NCBI GenBank assembly: GCA_023451735.1
Contig: JAEXYH010000020.1
Location: forward strand, 62,001 to 126,000
DNA from: Pseudomonadota bacterium
GTDB taxonomy: Bacteria; Pseudomonadota; Alphaproteobacteria; Rhizobiales; Rhizobiaceae
DNA length: 64,000 nt
Direction of reading: 5' to 3'
Part shown: piece after piece, positions 26,294-35,105 of the stretch
Position numbering within the stretch: position 1 is the first letter of the stretch
How the letters are laid out: every line of letters begins with the position of its first letter
The notes under the pieces: generated by a model
What the model was told of the DNA's origin: nothing
Databases searched by the model: none
Seen by the model: the letters and a program-made list of their open reading frames with translations, nothing else
Position numbers and translations under genes: made by a program

Positions 26294-26370
26294 CGACTCC
26301 CTCCGCCGGCATGATCCGGTTCAGGTTCAAAGGGTGCTTCTCAGCCCGGCTTTCGCCGGACGCCCCTGTC
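26294..26370 (-). promoter_or_regulatory. TPP riboswitch (THI box) upstream of thiMED
   Basis: On the minus strand the leader reads CAGGGGCGTCCGGCG, GGGCTGAGA, CACCCTTTGAACCTGAACC, GGATCATGCCGGCGGAGGGA. These are the conserved parts of the TPP aptamer (CUGAGA and the ACCUGA...GG...AUGCC...GGGA segments). The aptamer ends about 65 bases before the thiM start. High thiamin diphosphate should lower thiMED expression. Confidence 0.97.
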
Positions 26371-26449
26371 ATAAACAATAACTAGCGGATGACACCTGCC
26401 GGTTCCAGCACTTTTGGCGAAGTCCCGCGCACCGACGGGGTTTTCGGCA

Positions 26450-26484
26450 GTAAAAAGCCGCCATCGTTTCCGAAAGCGGCTTTT
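26450..26484 (-). terminator. Intrinsic terminator after the chemoreceptor gene
   Basis: Stem of nine bases (26453-26461 with 26476-26484) followed on the minus strand by TTTTTA. It lies 35 bases beyond the chemoreceptor stop and upstream of the TPP leader. Confidence 0.85.
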
Positions 26485-26518
26485 CGAGGTTCATCGGGGA
26501 TAGGTTCATGCCCGCCTA

Positions 26519-29083
26519 TCAGGCAGCGTCACTGCGATAGCCACGCTGCTGCGGTTCGTCATAAGCCTGCTCACCTTCGCCGGTTCTGAATCGGCCTATC
26601 TTCCGTGTCAGATCCTCCACCCGGTGGCGCAGACCACGGATTTCGGCATTGTTCTCCTCGACCATTGCGGCGTTCTGCTGGGTGATCAGCTCGACGTCGT
26701 TGACGGCCTGTGTGACCTGCGTAATGCCCGTCGACTGCTCTGCCGCAGCCGACGAAATCTGAGCCACCAGTTTGCGGACATCGGTCACGTGAGCGATGAT
26801 CCGGGAGAGAGCTTCGCCAGTTTCCTCGACCAGCTGCACACCACTTTCGACCTGCGTTGCGCTTGCCGAAATAAGCTGCTTGATCTCTCGGGCAGCTCCG
26901 GCGCAACGCTGGGCCAGTTCACGGACTTCCTGGGCGACGACCGCAAAACCGCGGCCCGCCTCGCCGGCGCGAGCCGCCTCGACGCCGGCATTCAGCGCCA
27001 GAAGATTGGTCTGGAAGGCGATCTCGTCAATCACCCCGATGATCTGGCTGATTTTGTCCGAAGAGCGGCTGATTTCGCCCATCGCATTGACGGCACGCGA
27101 CACGACCTCGCCGGAGCGCACGGCAAATTCTTCCGTTTCGTTGACCGATTGCGACGTCTGCCGCGCATTCGCCGCCGTGCCGCGCACGACATCGCTTAGA
27201 TGGCGCAGAGCCCTCGAGCTTTCCTCGAGCGCTGCGGCCTGCTGTTCCGTGCGCCGTGCCAGATCGTCGGCAGAGGCGGACAGGTTGGCGGTGCCGCCGT
27301 TGATCTCCTGTGCCGCAAGCCCGACCTCCGACAAGGTCGCGCGAAGCGCATCGACGGCCTGGTTGTAGGTTCTGGCCATCGTGACAAAATCGGCAGGCAG
27401 GTTTTCGTCCATACCCGTCGCAAGATCACCTTCCGCCAGATTGCCCAGCACGCCGGACAGCGCGGTCAGCGCATGCTTCTGGTCGGCTGCAACACGGGCA
27501 CGTTCGCTGGCCCGTTGTTCGGCTTCGGCAGAAGAGAGTTCGCGCGCAGCCGCAGCTTCCTGCTCCAACCGGACATTTTCTCTCGCCGCATCGCGGAACA
27601 CCGTGACGGAACGCACCATCTCGCCGATCTCGTCGCCTCGCTCACGGCCCTCGATCGAGACCTCCAGATCCCCATCTGCAAGACGTTTCATCACTTCGGT
27701 CACCCGGCGCAGCGGGCCACGCAACGTCTCGACCAGCATCAGGCCACCGGCGATCGCCAGAACCGTGCCGACGACCATGGCGACGACCGAAAGGGTTGCC
27801 GACCGCTCGCTGTCTTCCTTGCCGACCTCCTGAGCCTGAGCGACGAAATCCTTCAATCCCGCCATGGCAGCGGTCAGAGTGGTGGCAGCCGCGCTTCTCT
27901 TATCCTGCCATTCAGCAGCGATCGCGATCAGCTTGGCGGAGCCGGAGTCGAGAGTGTCCAGCTGGGTTGCCGATTTCACGCCGAAACCCGCCATGGTGAA
28001 ATTCGTTGTCGCCATTTCGGACACGCGGGAGGAAACCAGGCGCAGGCCGGCAATACTGTCGATAAGCGCCTTGCGTGCATCGTCGGTTATGGTGCCGCGC
28101 ATCCGTTCGACGAGAAGCTGTAGTTCACCGATCCGGCGCACGGAATCCTCCGTGTGAGCCAGAAGCTCGCGCTGCGCCGCGACATCCGCGTCGAGACCGA
28201 CGAACCTTTCCGCCGCCGTTACAGCCTTTTTATTGGAAAGAGCATCAAGCTCTCCCTGGATCCGCATCAGCACACCGGTTCCGATACGGACGGTGTATGC
28301 CTTTTCCGGAATGGGCACATTGGTGGCAAGCGTAGCTGCGAGGTCGCCAGCAGACTTGCGTGCCGGATCGAACGCCTTGAAAACCTTCTCGGACACCATT
28401 GCCTTGACCTTGGTGAATTCCTCTTCGAGAGGGCCGAGATAGAGCTTGGCGGTGCTGATGGCGGCATCGTCGCTCTCGGCCCGCTGCATGGCTTCCCGCA
28501 GATCTGCAATACGCTCGGCAATGGCGTTATAAGCGAACGCTTCAATCAGCATTCCCTTGGCAAATCTCTCCTTGCCTTCGGTCTGCTTGCGCAACGTCCC
28601 GACCTGATCTTCGACCTCGGCCCCCAAAGTGCGAATTTCCGTGATGGCTAGTTCCATCTGGCGGTCGGTCTCGTCACGCATCGTCTTGACCGCCCACAGA
28701 GCATCGGCATGTACACGCATTGCCGGAGACAGACCGACCACCGGTGCAACACGCTCCCGGTCACCCTCGCTCGCCAGCAGACTTTCGAGTACGCCGACGC
28801 CTTTTTCCTGAGCGTCGATATCGGATTTCAACGCCGCCAGCGTGCTGTCGGTTGGCGCGGTGGAAAATTCCTGCAGACTTGCCTGCAGTCGTTCGAAATC
28901 GCCGATATTCTCAATCGTGGCGCGGGTGACCGTCATGTGGCCATTCAACGTGTTGGCCGTATAATAGCCGGCGAGCCCCACGCCAGCAATCAACAGAACC
29001 AAGGGCACAACGAACAAAAGAACCTTGGTTACAATTTTCCGGCTCTGCAACAGTCGATCGATAAACACATTTTCCCCCGTCAT
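26519..29083 (-). CDS. Methyl-accepting chemotaxis protein with long helical sensor
   Basis: The 854-residue receptor has a first membrane helix (VTKVLLFVVPLVLLIAGVGL), a long periplasmic helical region of roughly 400 residues without a recognised PAS/Cache domain, a second helix (VVAMVVGTVLAIAGGLMLVE), a HAMP linker (RRVTEVMKRLADGDLEVSIE) and the signalling domain with the hairpin tip GVIDEIAFQTNLLALNAGVE and AVVAQEVRELAQRCAGAAR. No CheR-docking pentapeptide is seen at the C-terminus. The ligand is unknown. Start is uncertain: ATG 29083 is chosen, but GTG 29068 has a better ribosome site (GGGGGA). The longer frame to 29167 is unlikely. Confidence 0.93.
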   Translation of the reverse strand: MTGENVFIDRLLQSRKIVTKVLLFVVPLVLLIAGVGLAGYYTANTLNGHMTVTRATIENIGDFERLQASLQEFSTAPTDSTLAALKSDIDAQEKGVGVLESLLASEGDRERVAPVVGLSPAMRVHADALWAVKTMRDETDRQMELAITEIRTLGAEVEDQVGTLRKQTEGKERFAKGMLIEAFAYNAIAERIADLREAMQRAESDDAAISTAKLYLGPLEEEFTKVKAMVSEKVFKAFDPARKSAGDLAATLATNVPIPEKAYTVRIGTGVLMRIQGELDALSNKKAVTAAERFVGLDADVAAQRELLAHTEDSVRRIGELQLLVERMRGTITDDARKALIDSIAGLRLVSSRVSEMATTNFTMAGFGVKSATQLDTLDSGSAKLIAIAAEWQDKRSAAATTLTAAMAGLKDFVAQAQEVGKEDSERSATLSVVAMVVGTVLAIAGGLMLVETLRGPLRRVTEVMKRLADGDLEVSIEGRERGDEIGEMVRSVTVFRDAARENVRLEQEAAAARELSSAEAEQRASERARVAADQKHALTALSGVLGNLAEGDLATGMDENLPADFVTMARTYNQAVDALRATLSEVGLAAQEINGGTANLSASADDLARRTEQQAAALEESSRALRHLSDVVRGTAANARQTSQSVNETEEFAVRSGEVVSRAVNAMGEISRSSDKISQIIGVIDEIAFQTNLLALNAGVEAARAGEAGRGFAVVAQEVRELAQRCAGAAREIKQLISASATQVESGVQLVEETGEALSRIIAHVTDVRKLVAQISSAAAEQSTGITQVTQAVNDVELITQQNAAMVEENNAEIRGLRHRVEDLTRKIGRFRTGEGEQAYDEPQQRGYRSDAA

Positions 29084-29292
29084 TTGGCTACGCTGAAGGC
29101 ACGACTGCATGTGTGCGCAACGGAACGATTCCAGCCTCATGCGGGAACATCGGCACACGATGTCCACTTTCGGTTGAGCAACCGTTAATGGCGATTGGCG
29201 ACATTTTCGCGCGGGGAAACCGCCACGGAAAATCGCTGGCAGCGGGCTCGCCGATCACGTAAACACGAGACGGTACGGGCGGAGGAATCGGA

Positions 29293-30201
29293 ATGGCATT
29301 GTCGGACAACACGCGGGGCGCGCTGCTCATGGCGACCGCGATGGCCGTGTTTTCCTGTAATGATGCCATGGTCAAGACGCTGACCCACGAGCTGAGCATT
29401 CCGCAGATCATGGCGGTGCGCGGCGTGCTCACGACGGCACTCGTGTTCGCGGTCTCGGTTCTGCTCGGCGCGCGCTTGTCGCTTCGCACACTCACTCATC
29501 CGCTGGTGCTGTTGCGCACGGCCTTCGAACTGGGTGCAACACTGGCCTTTTTCAATGCGCTGGCAAGGATCGACTTCGCTTCGGCCGCATCGATCATGCA
29601 GTCATTGCCACTCGCGGTAACGCTTGGCGCGGCACTGCTTTTTCGCGAGCCGGTCGGCTGGCGGCGATGGAGTGCCATCATCGTCGGCTTTCTGGGCGTG
29701 CTGCTGATCATCCAGCCGGGACCTGAAGGTTTTTCCGCCGATGCGCTGTTCCCGCTCGCCGCCGTCTGCTTCACCGCCTGCCGTGATCTGGTGACACGCC
29801 GGATCGCCACCGAGATCCCGACAATTCACGTGACGCTTTTCACATCCTTCGTCATCATGGTCGTCGGCTTTGCCCTTATCGGACCGACCGGTGGCTGGCA
29901 TCCGATCTCGGGCATCAACTGGATTCTTCTCGCGCTGACGGCGATTGCCGTATTCTGCGGCTATCAGACGATCATTCTTGCCATGCGCGGCGGCGAAATC
30001 TCCTTCGTTGCACCGTTCCGCTATACCAGCCTGATCTGGGCGCTTGTGATCGGGGTGCTGATATTCGGCGAGCGTCCGGGAATGACGGTTCTCCTCGGCG
30101 CCGCCATCGTCATCTGCTCCGGCCTTTATACCTTCTACCGGGAAAGCCGCCGCGCCATCGATACGGCGAAAACGGCAGCTGCTCCTCCGGCGAGCGGCTG
30201 A
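29293..30201 (+). CDS. DMT-superfamily (EamA) transporter
   Basis: The 302-residue protein has ten predicted membrane helices in two EamA repeats (first from LLMATAMAVFSCNDAMVK, second from FPLAAVCFTACRDLVTRR). The second half contains IIVGFLGVLLIIQPG at the end of repeat 1, typical of the family. These carriers move metabolites such as amino acids; the substrate is unknown. It is followed two bases later by mobA, so the three genes likely form one operon. The ATG at 29293 has GGAGGAA upstream. Confidence 0.9.
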   Translation: MALSDNTRGALLMATAMAVFSCNDAMVKTLTHELSIPQIMAVRGVLTTALVFAVSVLLGARLSLRTLTHPLVLLRTAFELGATLAFFNALARIDFASAASIMQSLPLAVTLGAALLFREPVGWRRWSAIIVGFLGVLLIIQPGPEGFSADALFPLAAVCFTACRDLVTRRIATEIPTIHVTLFTSFVIMVVGFALIGPTGGWHPISGINWILLALTAIAVFCGYQTIILAMRGGEISFVAPFRYTSLIWALVIGVLIFGERPGMTVLLGAAIVICSGLYTFYRESRRAIDTAKTAAAPPASG

Positions 30202-30203
30202 CG

Positions 30204-30818
30204 ATGCGTCCGCCCGGTCTTATCCTTGCCGGCGGCAAATCAAGCCGCATGGGAGCCAACAAGGCGCTGCTTGGTCTTGGGCAAGACAGCATTCTCGGTC
30301 ACGTGCTGCGCAGGTTCGATCCGCAGGTTTCGCCCCTCGCGATCAACGCCGCCGAACTGCTTCCGGGGTTCGAAGCCTATCCTTATCTGGAAGACATTGC
30401 CGGCGGACAGCTCGGGCCACTCGCCGGCATTCTTACCGGAATGCGCCATTACGCAGGTCGGCGACCGGAAATTTCCCATTTCGCCAGCGCCCCCTGCGAC
30501 AGCCCCTTCCTGCCGCTCGACCTGGTTTCGCGACTGACTGCCGCCTGCTCCGGCGCCGAGACCATCGTCATTGCCGGGTCGCTGGAACGCCGTCACCCCG
30601 TCTTCGGCCTCTGGCCGCTCTCTCTGGCCGATGATCTCGAACGGTGGCTGGTGACTGATGGCAATCGCCGGATCAACGCGTTCCTCGACCGTCACCATAC
30701 GGTGACCGTCAACTTCCCGCAGCTCCAGACGGAGCGCGGCGCACTCGACCCTTTTTTCAATATAAACACACCCGAAGAGCTTGCCCATGCAAGCGCCTTC
30801 GTGGAGAGCCTTGCATGA
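30204..30818 (+). CDS. mobA: Molybdenum cofactor guanylyltransferase
   Basis: The 204-residue nucleotidyltransferase adds GMP to molybdopterin to give the bis-MGD cofactor. The N-terminal GTP-binding signature LILAGGKSSRMGANKALL is intact, and APCDSPFLPLDLV supplies the metal-binding Asp. It lies between the transporter gene and mobB, with the mobB start overlapping its stop by four bases. Confidence 0.94.
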   Translation: MRPPGLILAGGKSSRMGANKALLGLGQDSILGHVLRRFDPQVSPLAINAAELLPGFEAYPYLEDIAGGQLGPLAGILTGMRHYAGRRPEISHFASAPCDSPFLPLDLVSRLTAACSGAETIVIAGSLERRHPVFGLWPLSLADDLERWLVTDGNRRINAFLDRHHTVTVNFPQLQTERGALDPFFNINTPEELAHASAFVESLA

Positions 30819-31330
30819 ACACGACACCCGCCTTCGGCATTTCTGGATGGAAGAATTCCGGAAAGACCGGACTGACCGTTCGGCTGGTCGAGGAACTGAC
30901 CGCCCGCGGTTACCGCATCTCGACCATCAAGCACGCACACCATGAGTTCGACATCGACAAGCCCGGCGCGGATTCGTTTCGTCACCGGGAGGCCGGTGCC
31001 GGAGAAGTGGCGATAGTTTCGGGCGCGCGCTTTGCGATCATGCATGAGCTGAGAGGTGCGGCAGAGCCGACGCTTGCCGAAATCCTTACTCGGCTGGCAC
31101 CCTGCGACCTGGTGCTGGTCGAGGGTTACAAGCGCGAAGCCATCCCGAAGATCGAACTCCGCCGGTTGGAATCGGCAAACCGCGAGCCTCTGGCCCCGAA
31201 CGATCCCCATATTGTCGCCATCGCCGCGGATCACGCCATTGAGGAACAGGCCCTGCCCGTCTTTGATCTCGATGACACCATGGCTATGGCCGATTTCATC
31301 ATCCGTGTGACCGAACTCCAGAAACGCTAA
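30815..31330 (+). CDS. mobB: Molybdopterin-guanine dinucleotide biosynthesis protein MobB
   Basis: The 171-residue P-loop GTPase assists MobA. It shows the Walker A variant GWKNSGKTGLT, STIKHAHHEFDIDKPGADSFRHREAG (family signature), and LVLVEGYKREAIPKIE. The ATG overlaps the mobA stop by four bases. A terminator-like hairpin starts at its stop codon. Confidence 0.94.
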   Translation: MNTTPAFGISGWKNSGKTGLTVRLVEELTARGYRISTIKHAHHEFDIDKPGADSFRHREAGAGEVAIVSGARFAIMHELRGAAEPTLAEILTRLAPCDLVLVEGYKREAIPKIELRRLESANREPLAPNDPHIVAIAADHAIEEQALPVFDLDDTMAMADFIIRVTELQKR

Positions 31331-31358
31331 AAGCCGCCGGCCACTGGCCGACGGCTTT
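31330..31358. terminator. Hairpin between mobB and the OmpA-family gene
   Basis: Stem AAAGCCG-C-CGGCC / GGCCG-A-CGGCTTT with loop ACT and one mismatch. It sits between convergent genes; T-runs are short on both sides. Confidence 0.7.
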
Positions 31359-31381
31359 CAATTCGTGTCCTGCCTGAACCG

Positions 31382-33610
31382 TTACTGGTTCGAGGCGACA
31401 GGCTTTACCAGCGGCGTGATACGACGGATCGTCACGCGGCGGTTTTCCTGGTTCGCAGCTTCGGTATTCACCTTCAGGTACCGTTCGCCGTAGCCCTGGG
31501 TCGTCAGGTTTTCAGGCGGAATGCTGAAGGCGTCCGAGAGCACAACGGCAACCGATTCCGCACGTCGGTCGGAGAGGACAAGGTTACTGTCGTCGGAGCC
31601 GACCGCATCCGTATGGCCTTCGATCAGGAAGGTTTCGGACGGATCCTTTTCCAGTACCTTGTTGATCGCGTCCGCTACCTTGCGCAGCGAACTTGCCTGG
31701 TTCATCGGGATTTCCGCACTGCCCGTGGCAAAGGTGATCGTATCGAGGTCGATACGCGGAACCTTGTCGCGGATACGGGCAGAATAACGAACCTCGTCGA
31801 GCGAATAGGGTCGCTCGACCCGCTCCACCGGCGGCTGTTCGAGGAACTCGTAATAATCGCGGTCCGGTTCACTCGACGTGTCGATGATATAGTCGTCGAT
31901 CGGCACACCGAGACGCATGGGCGGCAGGTCGTCGCCCGGATCGCGCCAGGTATAGTCCTGACGGTCCTCAAGGAGTTCCGGCGCGTAATAGAGCACGTAT
32001 TCCTTGCCGCGAACGACACGTGAACGCTGAACGACTTCACCGTAACGGTTGCGGATGGTCACCACGCGAGTACCGTCGCTACGCTCGACGACCTCGCGAT
32101 AACGCCCGTCCCCCAGGCGTTCGTATTCCGGCTGCCGGCCGTCCTCGTAGAAGCGACGGCTGTCGTTGTGGCGAACATAATTCTGGTTGTCGATCGAGAT
32201 GATCACACGGCCATCATCACGGTCACGATCTCTGCCACGGTCACGGCTACCGTCGCGATCCTGCCCCAGGAGAGCACCGCCGATCGGGCCTAAAACATCC
32301 CAGCCGCGCGGACGCTCGAAATCGGGCCTGCCATCCATGCGCTCGCCGCGTTCCTCGACCAGTTCGCGGCGCTGGTTGCGCCAGCGGTCGCGCTCCTCGC
32401 GGGTAACACGGTCGTTTGCTTGGGCATCCGCATCGGTGCGCGGCGGAGGCGCTGCGGGACGATCCTGCGCCTGCTGCGGGTCACGTGCGCGCGGGTCACC
32501 CTGACGGTCTGGACGGTTCGCATCCCGACGTGGCCGTTCGCCACCCTGCTGCGCACGATCAGGCCGCTGTTCCTTGGCGCTGTCTAGCACGGCGGCTCCG
32601 TTTTCCACCGGGAGTGTCGGCTGCTCCGCACTCTGCTGGACCGGTCGCTGCTGATTGCGCTCACCGCCGCTGGTCGCCCGATCGGGTGTCCTGTCGGCAT
32701 CCTGAGCCTGCTGGCGAGGCGGCCGCTGGCCATCTCTCTGGCCGTCTCGTGAACCCGGCTGACCAGCTGCCGGTGCCTGATCGGCATTTCGCTGCGGACG
32801 AGGTTTCGGCGGCTCCTGGCCCTCGGCCTGATCTGACTGCTGGCGCTGCGGGCGGCCCTCGGATTGTTCACCGCGTGGCTGCTCGGCCTGCTGCGCATCC
32901 GGCTTGGCCTCGGGAGCCTGATCGGCATTGCGTTGCGGGCGAGGTTTTGGAGCCTCCTTGCCTTCCGCCTGGTCCGCCTTCGGACGTTCGCTCTCACGCT
33001 GTCCGGTTTGCGGCTGCTCAGTCTGGGGCTGTTCTGCTTGCTGCTGACGCTCTCGTCGCGGTTTTGGCTGTTCCGCCTGATCCGCATCCGGCTTTGCCTG
33101 CTCGCGGGGTTCGGCGGCTTGCTCGGCATTCTGTTGTCGACGCTGTGGGCGTTCACCGCCCTCACCCTGGTCGGCCTGCTGCTGGCGACGCTGTGGGCGC
33201 TCACCCTCGGGCTGCTCCGCGCGCTGCTCGCGCTGGCGGGGTTGCGGGCTTTCCTCGGCCTGGCCGGCATCCTGCTGCTGGCGCCTCTGCGGTCTTTCAC
33301 CGCCTTCGCCTTGATCGGCCTGCTGTTCACGGCGCTGGGGCCGTTCACCCTCGGGCTGCTCGGCCCGTTGCTGCCGTTCGCCGCGCGGACGCTCCGCGCC
33401 CTCTCCCTCTTCTGCCTGCTGCTTGCGGCGCTTGGGAATTTCCTCGCCCTCTGCCGGAACCTCTTCCTGTACCCGGATGATCCCGGGTGTTGCAGGCTGC
33501 ACGGATCCGAGATCTACAGCGGATGGCAAGGCATATGCGGGTTGCATCAATAATGGCAGGGACAAAACAGGCGCCGCCACGCTGGCGAACAATCTGGATT
33601 TCATCGACAT
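31382..33610 (-). CDS. OmpA-family protein with very long Gln/Glu/Arg/Pro repeat region
   Basis: The 742-residue product has a signal peptide (SRLFASVAAPVLSLPLLMQPAYA), then about 400 residues of low-complexity sequence built from degenerate units such as RPQRRQQQADQGEGGE, then a charged basic segment, a beta-rich region (VIISIDNQNYVRHNDS, YREVVERSDGTRVVTIRN) and a C-terminal OmpA peptidoglycan-binding domain (FLIEGHTDAVGSDDSNLVLS, RRAESVAVVL). It should link the outer membrane or periplasm to murein. The start is ATG 33610 with AAGGA nine bases upstream; the frame is open to 33766 but the extra residues precede the signal peptide. Long plus-strand open frames over the repeat are shadows. Confidence 0.9.
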   Translation of the reverse strand: MSMKSRLFASVAAPVLSLPLLMQPAYALPSAVDLGSVQPATPGIIRVQEEVPAEGEEIPKRRKQQAEEGEGAERPRGERQQRAEQPEGERPQRREQQADQGEGGERPQRRQQQDAGQAEESPQPRQREQRAEQPEGERPQRRQQQADQGEGGERPQRRQQNAEQAAEPREQAKPDADQAEQPKPRRERQQQAEQPQTEQPQTGQRESERPKADQAEGKEAPKPRPQRNADQAPEAKPDAQQAEQPRGEQSEGRPQRQQSDQAEGQEPPKPRPQRNADQAPAAGQPGSRDGQRDGQRPPRQQAQDADRTPDRATSGGERNQQRPVQQSAEQPTLPVENGAAVLDSAKEQRPDRAQQGGERPRRDANRPDRQGDPRARDPQQAQDRPAAPPPRTDADAQANDRVTREERDRWRNQRRELVEERGERMDGRPDFERPRGWDVLGPIGGALLGQDRDGSRDRGRDRDRDDGRVIISIDNQNYVRHNDSRRFYEDGRQPEYERLGDGRYREVVERSDGTRVVTIRNRYGEVVQRSRVVRGKEYVLYYAPELLEDRQDYTWRDPGDDLPPMRLGVPIDDYIIDTSSEPDRDYYEFLEQPPVERVERPYSLDEVRYSARIRDKVPRIDLDTITFATGSAEIPMNQASSLRKVADAINKVLEKDPSETFLIEGHTDAVGSDDSNLVLSDRRAESVAVVLSDAFSIPPENLTTQGYGERYLKVNTEAANQENRRVTIRRITPLVKPVASNQ
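32300..33490 (-). repeat. Degenerate tandem repeat inside the OmpA-family gene
   Basis: Repeated units encoding Q/E/R/P/A-rich sequence (for example three near copies around 33130-33330 encoding GERPQRRQQ) make this DNA internally similar. Copy number may vary between strains through slipped pairing. Boundaries are approximate. Confidence 0.75.
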
Positions 33611-34059
33611 GGAAATTTTCCTTCTTCTGGCATTCGTCCCTAGGTGCTTGCGGTGGCCTCGGCGGGCCTGCCTCTTGCGGGCAGATTTCAGCGGCACCAC
33701 AACTGTATTTGTTCCAATTTGGTTCCCATTATGGCCGTCCGCAAAGGTCCATATGATCGGGACCAAAGTCTGAACTGTGCTTGAATGAGGTGTTCATCTG
33801 CCAATGCGGCCTGCGCCATCTTGGCGCATCGAAAAACTAGCCAGACCGTGATGAGAGGCATTTTATTCTGCAAAAACTCAGTATGGCAGGATGGTTCGAG
33901 CATCGACCTCAAAGGCCTGTGAAGGCCGAGGTTGCCGCTGAAAATGCCGTTGCAATTTTTCCGGAGCCGGTATCTATAAAAAACAAGGGCTGAAAAAGCC
34001 CCTCACCGGCAGCGATAAAACAGGAAAACGCCGCCGGGCTGCCAACAGAGAGGACCATT
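33611..34059. other. Intergenic region between OmpA-family gene and amino-acid binding protein gene
   Basis: About 450 bases without a supported gene. It must hold the divergent promoters for both neighbours. A purine-rich ribosome site (AGAGAGGA) precedes the binding-protein ATG. I see no clear hairpin, operator or small gene. Confidence 0.5.
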
Positions 34060-34845
34060 ATGAACATCTCCACCCGTTTGTTTGCTGCAGCGTCGCTCGC
34101 CGCGATCTCGCTTTTCGCCGGCGCCGCTTCCGCACAGGACAAGATCGTGATCGGCACGGAAGGCGCATACCCGCCCTTCAACGTGCTTGAATCCAACGGC
34201 AACCTGACCGGCTTCGACATCGATATGGCAAAGGCGCTCTGCGATGAGATGAAGGCTGAATGCACCTTCGTCACCAATGACTGGGATGGCATCATTCCGG
34301 CGCTGCAGTCGAAGAAGTTCGACGCGATCATCGCCTCGATGTCGATCACGCCCGAGCGTAAGCAGCAGGTCGCCTTCTCCAAGAAGTATTACAACACCCC
34401 GCCGGCAATTGCCGTGCCGAAGGATTCGCCGCTGACCGAAGCGACAGCCGAATCCCTGAAGGGCAAGGCGCTCGGCGCGCAGGGTTCGACCAGCCACTCG
34501 AACTATGTCGAGAAGCATTTCCCTGATTCCGACGCCAAGCTCTATCCGACGGCTGACGAATACAAGCTCGACCTTTCCAACGGCCGCATCGACGGCGTCG
34601 TCGACGATATCGTCGTTCTGACCGAATGGGTGAAGTCGGACGCAGGCTCCTGCTGCAAGATCCTCGCCCCGTTGCCGCTCGACCCGGAAATCAACGGTGA
34701 AGGCGCAGGCATCGCGGTGCGCAAGGACGATCAGGCGCTTGCAGACAAGTTCACGGCTGCAATCGCCGCGATCCGCGCCAACGGCAAGTACAAGGAAGTC
34801 AACGACAAGTATTTCGACTTCGACGCCTACGGCAGCACTAACTGA
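34060..34845 (+). CDS. Polar/basic amino-acid ABC transporter substrate-binding protein
   Basis: The 261-residue periplasmic protein has a signal peptide (LFAAASLAAISLFAGAASA, cleavage after ~25) and the class F binding-protein pattern: KIVIGTEGAYPPFNVLES, GFDIDMAKALCDEMKAEC, DWDGIIPALQSKKFDAIIASMSITPERKQ and GVVDDIVVLTEW. It resembles lysine/arginine/ornithine- or octopine-type binders. A strong terminator follows before the two permease genes, a common way to make more binding protein than permease. No cognate ATPase lies nearby. Confidence 0.93.
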   Translation: MNISTRLFAAASLAAISLFAGAASAQDKIVIGTEGAYPPFNVLESNGNLTGFDIDMAKALCDEMKAECTFVTNDWDGIIPALQSKKFDAIIASMSITPERKQQVAFSKKYYNTPPAIAVPKDSPLTEATAESLKGKALGAQGSTSHSNYVEKHFPDSDAKLYPTADEYKLDLSNGRIDGVVDDIVVLTEWVKSDAGSCCKILAPLPLDPEINGEGAGIAVRKDDQALADKFTAAIAAIRANGKYKEVNDKYFDFDAYGSTN

Positions 34846-34868
34846 GACCCTTTCGGATATCTGAATGG

Positions 34869-34906
34869 CGGCGGAAGGCTGGTCCTTCCGCCGTTTTTGT
34901 TTTTAT
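34869..34906 (+). terminator. Intrinsic terminator/attenuator after the binding-protein gene
   Basis: A 10-bp perfect stem (34869-34878 with 34884-34893, loop CTGGT) followed by TTTTTGTTTTT. It should limit read-through into the permease genes. Confidence 0.92.
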
Positions 34907-35105
34907 TCACGCATCAGGCTGCAAATCCGAAGCTCTTGCGGAATGCAAGTTACGCGGCTTTCCGGGTTTACAGGGCTGCCATGACGCCATAAATGGCGTG
35001 CAGCGCCGTAGGGGCTTGTCCTTACGCAAATTTCCTTTTTAATGCGAATAGACAGCAAGCGGCACACTATAAGCCGCAGGGGAATATGAACCGGAACATG
35101 ATCCT

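Noticed and set aside
32416..33553. Long plus-strand open frames (354 and 229 codons) over the OmpA-family gene
   Set aside because: They lie opposite the low-complexity repeat, have leucine/alanine-rich meaningless translations, no ribosome site, and the minus frame has a signal peptide and OmpA domain.
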